In this document: positions 1 through 5,962 of the stretch, one piece after another | Position numbering within the stretch: position 1 is the first letter of the stretch | Layout: each line of letters starts with the position of its first letter | Assembly: GCA_026419655.1 (NCBI GenBank) | Contig: JANZZA010000134.1 | Location: forward strand, 1 to 8,137 | Reading direction: 5' to 3' | DNA: 8,137 nt | Source: Armatimonadota bacterium | GTDB lineage: Bacteria; Armatimonadota; Zipacnadia; Zipacnadales; FEN-943 | Notes under the pieces: model-generated | Told to the model about the DNA's origin: nothing | The model's input: only the letters and a program-made list of their open reading frames with translations | The model's database searches: none | Made by a program: the position numbers and the translations under genes

Positions 1-104
1 GCCCCTTGCAAAACGGACGTTTTCGGTTTAGTCGGCACATAAAGTGTTACCTTTACAGCGTCATTGCTGCGCATGCTAAGGAAGTCAGCGCCTGCAAAGG
101 TCGG

Positions 105-128
105 TTGTCCAACAGACACATTGGACAA
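105..128. repeat. Inverted repeat TTGTCCAA-N8-TTGGACAA
   Basis: Perfect 8-bp arms separated by 8 bp, with half-site centres 16 bp apart. It could be a dyad operator or a small stem-loop. No promoter or gene start lies clearly beside it, and about one such repeat is expected by chance in 8 kb, so functional meaning is weak. Confidence 0.3.
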
Positions 129-916
129 GCGCAGGCGGCACCGACGGCCCTGCCCCGTACATCGCAGCATCTGCTGCCTGAGAAGCGCAATGAAGTACTA
201 CGCCTTGTGAGGGAGTGTTCGGTTTTCTTGGGATTCTGTTTCAGTCAGGAAAGAGTCAGGCGGGACGAATCACGTCGTAGACTGTTGCAAGACCTGGTTG
301 AGGCTTACCTGGACCGGGGAAACTGCACAACGCTGTACGGCTGACCTTTTACCCGCGATTTCCTCTGGCGGCCGAGAAAGAGGCTTCTGCAAGAGTCTTC
401 TTAGAAAACCGAACGCTCCCGCCTCGTGATTGAAGACTTGACGGCGGCCAGCACGGACGGCAGAGTTGCCGTGCGTATATGCCTTGGGTATGGGCTACAG
501 TATGAAAGCGTGCTCTGAGGAAGTGACGAGCAGCCGTAGACTTGGACGAGCGTAAATGGTGTACACCAAGAGGCCGAAAGTCCTGTTGCTGAACGCAGTA
601 ACTGCTCATAAGAAGGATTCCCGTTATCTACGCTTGCAATGGGGTGGCTCGGCCTCAACATTGCTCAACAACTCGTCCCTCCGTCCACACCCTCTAGAGC
701 ACCCAGCCCTGACGACGCACCTCCTCTTTTACAACCGCGCCACCTCGAAAGCCTACGGTTAGACTTTCCCGAAGCCTACGCGCTCCACAATGGTCAGCCC
801 TCGTCCTGCTGCAGGTGCCCAGGCCAAGTGATATATCATTTTGCCCACACCCAGGAAACCGCTGTGTGCTTCAGCGCAGCGGCTGTCTTCAGGATGCCAG
901 CCTGCCGCTTGGCCGT

Positions 917-925
917 TGGTATAAT
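917..925 (+). promoter_or_regulatory. Extended -10 promoter (TGGTATAAT)
   Basis: A perfect TATAAT hexamer (920-925) is preceded by TGG, giving the TGN extended -10 motif of sigma70-type promoters. No good -35 is seen at 16-18 bp spacing, which is usual for extended -10 promoters. Transcription would start near 932, about 110 nt before the ATG at 1041, and the transcript would include the hairpin at 955-987. This is the best candidate promoter for the 239-residue protein. Confidence 0.45.
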
Positions 926-954
926 GGCGTCGCGTTGTCCAACAGGCTTAAGAC

Positions 955-987
955 TAGGAGGATGGGAAAAGACCTCCTACAGTTTTT
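955..987 (+). terminator. Terminator-like hairpin in the leader of the 1041 gene
   Basis: TAGGAGG (955-961) pairs perfectly with CCTCCTA (973-979) around an 11-nt loop, and five T residues follow at 983-987. This resembles an intrinsic terminator with a short 7-bp stem and a 3-nt gap before the T-run. It lies between the -10 at 917-925 and the start codon at 1041, so it could attenuate the downstream gene or end a transcript entering from the left. The 5' arm contains AGGAGG directly next to an ATG (962), but the spacing is too short for a working start. Confidence 0.4.
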
Positions 988-1040
988 AGTTTGCGGGCAC
1001 CAGGAGACGGCGGGCAGACCACGTTGGGAGAGAGCTAACT

Positions 1041-1760
1041 ATGTGCGAGACTCGGTACGTCAGGCCAAAGATCGAACGGGCGCGGCTGCGCAATCCCGAG
1101 CGTGCCGCAGCGAACCAGACAGCGGCAGAGGGCAGGGTAGTGGAAATTTTCCGACAGCGCAGGCGGCAAGAGCGGCGCACCTTTCACCTTGTCTACTACC
1201 AGTATGACGCGCCGTTTCTCTACGACAACTTTCGTGTAGAGCTGGGGCGGCCATGGGAGAATGCGACCAATCGCGCGCACCCGGACGTGCCGGAGGAGCA
1301 ATGGGGTATCCTCACGCCGGAGCTACGGGCGGGGTACGTAGGCGCGGAGATCAACCCCGACGGCGTCGAGCTGGACGTGCCGCCCTACGGCGCGATTACT
1401 TTCGTCGAGGACGACCCCATTGTCGAGGTTACGGTCATCGGCAGCGCATGTGTGCCACCAGGATACGTGCTGCTGTACGGCGAGCCTGTCGAGTGGCAGT
1501 ACTGGCGAACCGGTGTAAAGATGCGCGTTGATGGGCTGCCGGGCGAGCACCTGCGCTGGGACACTTGGGAGAAGGGGCTGGACGAGAGTTACCGCGACGC
1601 TGGACTAAGCTGTGCAGTCTTTCGGACGCCCCCTTGCCGCAAGATCACGATCATGGCCGGCAGCCAGCACATCGTGGACGCGCCGGACTTCGACAACATG
1701 CGCCACGACGCCCATTACGCAGTGCGCCACATCTACGTAGGCGTGCAGAAACCTGCGTAA
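1041..1760 (+). CDS. Hypothetical protein, 239 aa, not recognised
   Basis: I do not recognise the family. The frame starts at ATG 1041 with a reasonable Shine-Dalgarno (GGGAG about 10 nt upstream) and ends with TAA. Codon choice is GC-rich at third positions, unlike the overlapping frames, which supports real coding. Residues 1-46 are strongly basic and probably helical (many R, E, Q and A). From about residue 47 the protein becomes aromatic-rich and beta-like (FHLVYYQYDAPFLYDNFRVE), with a central hydrophobic beta segment (about 117-146), Trp-rich stretches (151-176) and a His-rich tail (about 210-230). There is no signal peptide or membrane segment, so it is probably cytoplasmic. Cysteines at 2, 137, 191 and 199 form no obvious metal site. 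The basic-helix plus beta layout would suit a structural, phage-like or nucleic-acid-associated protein, but this is speculation. It stands alone, convergent with the LptD-like gene, and a leader hairpin may control it. Confidence 0.75.
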   Translation: MCETRYVRPKIERARLRNPERAAANQTAAEGRVVEIFRQRRRQERRTFHLVYYQYDAPFLYDNFRVELGRPWENATNRAHPDVPEEQWGILTPELRAGYVGAEINPDGVELDVPPYGAITFVEDDPIVEVTVIGSACVPPGYVLLYGEPVEWQYWRTGVKMRVDGLPGEHLRWDTWEKGLDESYRDAGLSCAVFRTPPCRKITIMAGSQHIVDAPDFDNMRHDAHYAVRHIYVGVQKPA

Positions 1761-1764
1761 GGCG

Positions 1765-1784
1765 GCTGGCGGGATACCCGCAGC
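1765..1784 (+). terminator. Hairpin just after the hypothetical gene
   Basis: GCGGG (1769-1773) pairs with CCCGC (1777-1781) around a 3-nt ATA loop. The stem extends through GCT/AGC after a single bulged G at 1768. It begins 5 nt after the stop codon at 1760, where a transcription terminator or 3'-end stabiliser would be expected. No T-run follows on either strand, so intrinsic termination is uncertain. It lies in the gap between two convergent genes and could serve either. Confidence 0.35.
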
Positions 1785-1867
1785 GAGCGTAGCAATGTCG
1801 CGGACCTATCAAGAACAGACATCGGCCGGCCACGGGCAGGGCCTCTTTCACCACGAGCTTTCTCAGA

Positions 1868-3430
1868 TCACGGACCCGAGTGCCCTACACTATCGCCACG
1901 CGTATTTTCTTGCGACACCCTAGCCTCCTGCTTATATCCCTTCACACGTGGCGTCATCCCGCTCAGAGCCACCCCGACCATCCATGACTCACTGGCATCT
2001 TGGTAGCGCGCAAACCACGTCAGGCAATGAGCCTGGCGCTGAAGCTCAACAGTGTAGTCAGCCAAACGATCATCGCTGAGGTCATATCGCCCCTCGAGGA
2101 CAAGACGCCAGTCCCGGTGAAAATCCCAGCGCACCTCTGGGGCAAGTTCCGTTCGCAGGTCAGGCACGTCCATGAGCAAAGCGGCTTTGCCGGTGGTGAT
2201 GTGGTGCCTGAGGCTCAAGCCCCCGACGAGCTGGTCCGATAAGCGCGAGCCGAAACCAGCATATAACTCGAGCAGGCCATAACGCTCGCCCGTGTCATAA
2301 AGGTTGTATCGAGCCGACCAACCTGCCCAGGTTCCCTCAAGCAGCTCGCGTCCGGCAAGGTTGTAGCCGGCGTCGAGGCTGAGGCTGAATCTCCCGGCTG
2401 ACATGCGCGGCAAGTCGCGCCTGTCTGGCTTCTCACGGTAGTAGCCAGCCGAGGCAGTCAGGTCGAGACTGCGGCGCGAAGCAGCAGCGGAGTTTACAGG
2501 TACGAAATGGTGCGTAAAAGAGGCTTCGGGAGCGCGGTCGAGTGAAAAATAGTCGCGCAGCTTGAAGTAGCGCGGTTCAGCCCGGGTATAGCCAACACGC
2601 CACTCATTCACGTCGTCGGGGTGATCGGCGCCGATATAGCCAGTCCATCCGCGCCGCAGGCCCAGCCTGTATGAGGTACTAAGCACCGTCGTCCGATCCT
2701 CGCCACTGAAGCGCAGGCTGCCCCGCAGGTAAAGTCCCTCGCGACTGGAGTAGCCAGGACTGCCGGGAAGATGACTCTCCTTTTCTCGCGCCGGGCCAAT
2801 ACCGAAGCTGAGCGGCGACACCAGAGGGATGCTCTTGCCGTACAACCGGACGCGCCCACCGCGAATCTTTAACCGTCCCGTGCGGGTGCTGTAAGCGAGC
2901 TCGCGAGCCTCGATAGCCCAGTGGGGGTTGGGGCGGTCGCAAGTGGTGATGCGCCCGCGGATGACATAGTACACTTCAGGCCGTCCTCCAACCTCTTCGC
3001 CAGAGAAAAAGGCCTGCCCCACAGATCCTAGGCCCGTCAACCCCAGGTCAACCGTGGCAGAACTTTGTTTCACCCAAAGGTTGCCCTTCGAGAAATCAAA
3101 GTGACACGCCACGCCAGCGAAAGCGCTGTAAGGAGTTTCGACCCGTACCCCATCGGCGGCATCCACCACTCCGGAAACAAGGTCGGCTGTAACCTCGGCT
3201 GCTGTCACCCGGACCCACCAATCCGGCGCATCGCGGCGCCGAACCACCACCTCCACCCCACCCCTAGCAAAAGCCGTCTGGCGGTCGCTGAAGTAAACAA
3301 CTTCCTGCCCTGCGAACTCCACTATTACCGGCACGGGCCCCGACCTGACATCCGCCGGACCGACAGCGAAACCCGGCCTGCTCGTGAGCAGAACTAAACT
3401 CACTGAAGCGAGACGAAGCAACCTGGCCAT
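1868..3430 (-). CDS. LptD/OstA-like outer-membrane beta-barrel protein
   Basis: A 520-residue protein resembling LptD (OstA/Imp), the outer-membrane translocon that places lipopolysaccharide in the outer leaflet. The start chosen (ATG at 3430) gives a signal peptide: MARLLRLAS, a hydrophobic core to about residue 17, and likely cleavage after FAVG or nearby. The frame stays open to 3616, but that extension would bury the signal. Residues ~33-140 form an OstA-like beta-jellyroll (V-F-G-Q-E-V-Y-F...V-A-A-E-V...G-V-V-D-A). A typical LptD block follows: ITTCDRPNPHWAIEARELAY (161-180), then an LYGKSIPLVSPLSFGIG segment. The rest alternates like beta-barrel strands with many aromatics. AHCLTWFARY (467-476) matches the 'hC' element near the C-terminus of LptD proteins. 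It is shorter than the ~780 aa of E. coli LptD and lacks its vicinal Cys pair. A polar ~28-residue tail follows the last strand, which is unusual for a barrel. No lptA, lptE or LPS gene is adjacent, so the substrate could be another lipid or glycan. Confidence 0.75.
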   Translation of the reverse strand: MARLLRLASVSLVLLTSRPGFAVGPADVRSGPVPVIVEFAGQEVVYFSDRQTAFARGGVEVVVRRRDAPDWWVRVTAAEVTADLVSGVVDAADGVRVETPYSAFAGVACHFDFSKGNLWVKQSSATVDLGLTGLGSVGQAFFSGEEVGGRPEVYYVIRGRITTCDRPNPHWAIEARELAYSTRTGRLKIRGGRVRLYGKSIPLVSPLSFGIGPAREKESHLPGSPGYSSREGLYLRGSLRFSGEDRTTVLSTSYRLGLRRGWTGYIGADHPDDVNEWRVGYTRAEPRYFKLRDYFSLDRAPEASFTHHFVPVNSAAASRRSLDLTASAGYYREKPDRRDLPRMSAGRFSLSLDAGYNLAGRELLEGTWAGWSARYNLYDTGERYGLLELYAGFGSRLSDQLVGGLSLRHHITTGKAALLMDVPDLRTELAPEVRWDFHRDWRLVLEGRYDLSDDRLADYTVELQRQAHCLTWFARYQDASESWMVGVALSGMTPRVKGYKQEARVSQENTRGDSVGHSGP

Positions 3431-3442
3431 GAGAACTGCCTC

Positions 3443-3470
3443 ATTATAGCAGGCATCACGTATTTGGGAA
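3443..3470 (-). promoter_or_regulatory. Promoter abutting the LptD-like gene
   Basis: On the minus strand, a perfect TATAAT (3448-3443) lies 16 nt after TTCCCA (3470-3465), a 4/6 match to the -35 consensus. Transcription would begin near 3436, leaving a leader of only about 6 nt before the ATG at 3430. A possible Shine-Dalgarno GAGG (3442-3439), 8 nt before the ATG, overlaps the downstream edge of the -10. It would be used only if transcription starts further upstream. Confidence 0.45.
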
Positions 3471-4146
3471 GAACAACTTCTTCCCGGCCGTGACGGTTCG
3501 CTCCTCTCAGGATGGTCTTCGGCGCAGGGCCTGGAACTCGAAAAGCAGCTCAGGGAGAATGCCTGAAACGGCCCTGGGAACAAATTTTCCTCGACTCCCC
3601 GCCCGCACTTCTTCACGGTGCATCCACTGCCTTAGCTGCCCCACCGATTCCCATGGCCCAGCACCAAACGACAAGACCGACTGGTTGTCCTGTACCTCGG
3701 CTCGAAACCCCGCAAGCCCAATTCAACCGGCGAATCGAAACCCTCAGGTGACGGTTGCTAAAACTGCCTCAGCGGCTGCGGGAAGTAAACGGAAGCAAGA
3801 GGTAGAGCGCACAATCGTGTACACTTTCCACCCCTCAGATAGACCAAACCAGGTTTTGCAACAATCACGTGAGAAAAACCGGACAACGCCGCAATGCCAC
3901 GACTGATTGACGGTTCGGGGACTACCATCTAACTGAGAGCAGCAACCGTGGGGCAGCGTCCAGACAATTTTTCGCCAAAACCGCAAGACCTTTTTCTCCG
4001 CACCAAGCTACTGAAATAGATTTGTTCTATCTATATCCAGACCAGCAAAATGGCTGCAGGTCGCTTTGAGGTGAGAGGCAGAGCAAAGCGTTGGGGCACT
4101 CAACTGAACACGGTGAAAGGTCGGCAAGGAAAGGCCAGTGCACGGG

Positions 4147-4152
4147 TAGAAT
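4147..4152 (+). promoter_or_regulatory. Possible -10 element of thiD (TAGAAT)
   Basis: TAGAAT matches 5 of 6 bases of the -10 consensus and begins 25 nt before the thiD ATG, predicting a leader of roughly 13 nt. No clear -35 is present at 16-18 bp, and it is not an extended -10. It is weaker than the promoters of the two minus-strand transcription units but similarly close to its start codon. Confidence 0.25.
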
Positions 4153-4171
4153 ACGCTCAGGCAGAAATACT

Positions 4172-4993
4172 ATGCGAGTAACACAGGTCCCACCCGTTGT
4201 GTTGACGATTGCCGGTTCTGACCCCAGCGGCGGAGCAGGCGTGCAAGCCGACCTGAAAACCTTCACGGTCTTGGGAGTGTACGGTACTGCCGCTATAACA
4301 GCTATCACGTGCCAGAACACAAAGGGCATGAGCGACTACCTGCCTATGCCGGCGCAGCTGGTAGCTGCACAAATCACGATCGTGGTCGAGGACATCGGCT
4401 GCGCGGCTGCCAAGACTGGAATGCTGGCGACGGCCGAGATAGTCAGAACTGTGGCAAAACTCACTCGAGAGCTGGCACTATCCCCGCTCGTTGTAGACCC
4501 GATTCTGCGGGCCCACAGCGGCGGCACGCTTCTCGACGAAGAAGGCCTTCGCGCGATGAAGGACCACTTGTTGCCGGTTGCCACAGTGGTCACGCCCAAC
4601 GCGCACGAAGCGGCACAGCTAGTCGGTTTTCCCGTGGATGACGCTGAGAACGCCGCCCGTGCGGCTCAGCGCCTGCTCGAAATGGGCCCGGGGGCGGTAA
4701 TAATTAAAGGCGGCCACCTGCGCGAAGACGCCGTGGACATCCTCGTCGAGGCGGGCAAACCTGGCCCTCTCTTCCTGGCAGCCCCCCGACTGGAGGCACA
4801 CCATACCCACGGCACCGGCTGCATCTTCTCAGCAGCCCTGACGGCGGAACTATCTAAGGGACTACCTCTTGAGGCCGCAGCCCGCCGGGCCAAGACCTTC
4901 GTGACCGAAGCTATCCGCTACGGTCTGGCTTTGGGCCAGGGTAGAGGTCCCGCCAACGTCCTGGCTGCCGGGCTTATGTTACCTTCGTGGTAG
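4172..4993 (+). CDS. thiD: Hydroxymethylpyrimidine/phosphomethylpyrimidine kinase ThiD
   Basis: A 273-residue cytosolic kinase of the ribokinase superfamily. It phosphorylates HMP to HMP-P and then HMP-PP, the pyrimidine half used for thiamine phosphate synthesis. Family signatures appear in order: LTIAGSDPSGGAGVQADLK (11-29, substrate-binding start), TCQNTKG (46-52), KTGML (81-85), VVDPI (107-111), TPNAHEA (141-147), IIKGGH (177-182) and the anion-hole/catalytic HTHGTGCIFSAA (211-222, with Cys217). Length is normal for ThiD (~265-270). ATG 4172 was chosen because homologous sequence begins at once; the frame is open back to 4091, but those residues are not ThiD-like. The Shine-Dalgarno is weak (AGGCAG). 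The usual 'VxxAKSG' after the VVDP motif reads LRAHSGG here, a mild variant. No thiE, thiM or thiC is adjacent and there is no TPP riboswitch, so the gene seems to be a stand-alone unit. Confidence 0.95.
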   Translation: MRVTQVPPVVLTIAGSDPSGGAGVQADLKTFTVLGVYGTAAITAITCQNTKGMSDYLPMPAQLVAAQITIVVEDIGCAAAKTGMLATAEIVRTVAKLTRELALSPLVVDPILRAHSGGTLLDEEGLRAMKDHLLPVATVVTPNAHEAAQLVGFPVDDAENAARAAQRLLEMGPGAVIIKGGHLREDAVDILVEAGKPGPLFLAAPRLEAHHTHGTGCIFSAALTAELSKGLPLEAAARRAKTFVTEAIRYGLALGQGRGPANVLAAGLMLPSW

Positions 4994-5349
4994 CAAGATA
5001 GACGTCCGACAGCCAGCTAACAGGGCGGCGGCAACCGAGCTGCCCTGGCAAGAAGACCGGCGGTTGGCGCCCCCGAACGGATTGTCGCACAAGTCCACTT
5101 TGTGCGTGTTTACTCAGCAAGTACAACCCTGGAGTTGCAAAGACAACACTTCCTGCGCCCCGCGCCCCGAAAACGGCCGTCTTGCAGCAGTCCCCAGCAA
5201 ACAGGAGCGAAGCATCGCACGTTTTGAGAACCATAACCGAAGGGGATGACTTAATCCGCCCAACGCCTTCTCTCCCCGTAACAACAGAGGCCCCAAAAGC
5301 GTTCTGCAAACCACGGTCGCCGGTAAAGCATGAGACCGCTAAGCACCCG
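4994..5349. other. Convergent intergenic gap
   Basis: 356 bp between the ends of thiD and the DUF456 gene. Apart from the strong hairpin at 5021-5047 I see no gene, RNA or recognisable motif. Short overlapping frames on both strands lack ribosome binding sites. GACCGCTAAG at 5334-5343 is inverted at 5410-5419 inside the neighbouring gene, which is near chance level. Confidence 0.5.
5021..5047 (+). terminator. GC-rich hairpin downstream of thiD
   Basis: CAGGGCGGC (5021-5029) pairs with GCTGCCCTG (5039-5047) as a 9-bp stem with one G-U wobble and a 9-nt loop. It starts 27 nt after the thiD stop. No T-run follows, so it is either a U-less terminator or a 3'-end stabilising structure. The convergent arrangement makes termination in this gap likely. 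Confidence 0.4.
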
Positions 5350-5925
5350 CTAGTGGGGCCAAAAAGCCCCGACCAGGGCTATCACTGCCATCGCGGTTGT
5401 GATGGCTGTCTTAGCGGTCGCACCCATTACGCGGCCAAGAACTGCACCCCAGCCGGCCTGGAGCGCTTCCGGGTCACCCTTGCCTTGCCGCCGCTCGAGC
5501 CAGTAGGCAACGAGAAAACCACCCACCACCGCCCCTACCAGCGGCGGAACCACCGTCGCCGCAAGCCAACCTAGCGGCCCCGCCACCAAACCCGCAAGTC
5601 CTAACCAACCAAACACCAAGCTGCCAAGCGCCGCCCCGGCGAGCGTCCCCAGGCCTGCTGCCACCGCTGTCTGCCGACTACCCCCGTACTTACGCACCCC
5701 AAGCACAGACAGGACATTGTCCGCGGTCTCCGCCAGTGCTGCCATTACGGCCAGGACTACGAGCACAGCCCAAGCGGGGCGCTGCCAGTCACAAGCCCAC
5801 GAGTAGATAAACGCCGAAGCGAGCACCAGCAGGCTGCCAGGCAATGTGAGGGCCGCCATGAGAACTGCCAGAGGCTGAAGGGCTACGAAGACCACTTTAC
5901 CGAGTACGACAAGGACCTGCTCCAT
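5350..5925 (-). CDS. DUF456 family integral membrane protein
   Basis: A 191-residue hydrophobic protein matching the DUF456 family of small bacterial membrane proteins, whose function is unknown. Membrane segments are visible at about 8-45 (with the family's TLPGSLLVL element), 52-68, 87-142 (Gly/Ala-rich, probably two passes, including PLVGAVVGGFLVAYWL) and 173-188. The family signature between segments 2 and 3 is present: AETADNVLSVLGVRKYGGSR (65-84). Family members are usually about 160 aa; the excess is the N-terminus and the loop around 146-165. ATG 5925 was chosen over the open extension to 6057, which overlaps the upstream gene and is not hydrophobic. AGGAAGG lies about 16 nt before this ATG, rather far; the GTG one codon upstream would be at 13 nt. 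It follows the NlpC/P60 gene by 37 bp on the same strand and is probably cotranscribed. A GGGGC/GCCCC hairpin lies within the last codons. Confidence 0.85.
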   Translation of the reverse strand: MEQVLVVLGKVVFVALQPLAVLMAALTLPGSLLVLASAFIYSWACDWQRPAWAVLVVLAVMAALAETADNVLSVLGVRKYGGSRQTAVAAGLGTLAGAALGSLVFGWLGLAGLVAGPLGWLAATVVPPLVGAVVGGFLVAYWLERRQGKGDPEALQAGWGAVLGRVMGATAKTAITTAMAVIALVGAFWPH

Positions 5926-5962
5926 CACGCGACCAGCTTGGCCTTCCTGCCGGCTACCAAGC

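Larger units (their letters stand above)
1..1040. other. Long region without a convincing gene
   Basis: About 1 kb in which every open frame is short, lacks a ribosome binding site and has protein-unlike composition; competing frames are open on both strands at once. The longest frame (about 6-344, +) begins with TTG at the window edge and could in principle be the tail of a gene entering from the left. Its last ~25 residues (RRRLLQDLVEAYLDRGN...) look somewhat protein-like, but its third-position GC is not clearly raised. I see no tRNA T-arm and no recognised riboswitch or RNA family. Only the inverted repeat near 105, the extended -10 near 917 and the hairpin near 955 stand out; they are listed separately. 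It may be decayed coding sequence or a long regulatory spacer. Confidence 0.5.
3431..4171. other. 741-bp divergent intergenic region
   Basis: Lies between the divergent LptD-like gene and thiD. Overlapping open frames occur on both strands (about 3490-3906 +, 3744-3986 -), but none has a ribosome binding site, domain-like sequence or consistent codon bias. Two small dyads are present: ATAGAT/ATCTAT around 4016-4034, and CGCTTTG/CAAAGCG at 4062-4068/4084-4090 with a 15-nt loop. There is no TPP riboswitch signature (no CTGAGA or conserved thi-box core) ahead of thiD, and no tRNA. The length is unusual for a compact bacterial genome and I cannot explain it. Confidence 0.5.

Noticed and set aside
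405..515. Short plus-strand frame reading VIEDLTAASTDGRVAV...
   Set aside because: Looks protein-like but is only ~37 codons between stops with a GTG start and no ribosome binding site; could be a gene relic, not provable from sequence alone.
557..568. Palindrome TGGTGTACACCA
   Set aside because: A 12-bp perfect palindrome is expected about twice in 8 kb by chance, and no promoter lies beside it.
829..838. Palindrome TGATATATCA
   Set aside because: Only 10 bp and AT-rich, with no recognisable regulator motif or adjacent gene start.
104..943. Repeated 12-mer GTTGTCCAACAG at about 104 and about 934
   Set aside because: A couple of 12-base matches are expected by chance in a window this size; flanking sequences do not match.
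1795..1923. Small 42-residue plus-strand frame (MSRTYQEQ...) overlapping the end of the LptD-like gene
   Set aside because: Peptide composition is plausible, but there is no Shine-Dalgarno and 56 bp overlap the convergent gene; frames of this length arise readily by chance.
3715..3750. T-arm-like sequence suggesting a minus-strand tRNA
   Set aside because: The stem does not pair and no acceptor or anticodon arm can be built around it.
3490..3906. 138-residue plus-strand open frame between the LptD-like gene and thiD
   Set aside because: No ribosome binding site, low-complexity Ser/Thr/Pro/Arg composition and no domain; its first part is antisense to the open extension of the minus-strand LptD frame.
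4000..4171. Possible TPP riboswitch upstream of thiD
   Set aside because: The conserved CTGAGA and downstream thi-box core are absent; only short unrelated dyads are present.
5334..5419. 10-bp inverted repeat GACCGCTAAG / CTTAGCGGTC, arms 66 bp apart
   Set aside because: One arm lies in coding sequence and the frequency is close to random expectation; no sign of a mobile-element end.
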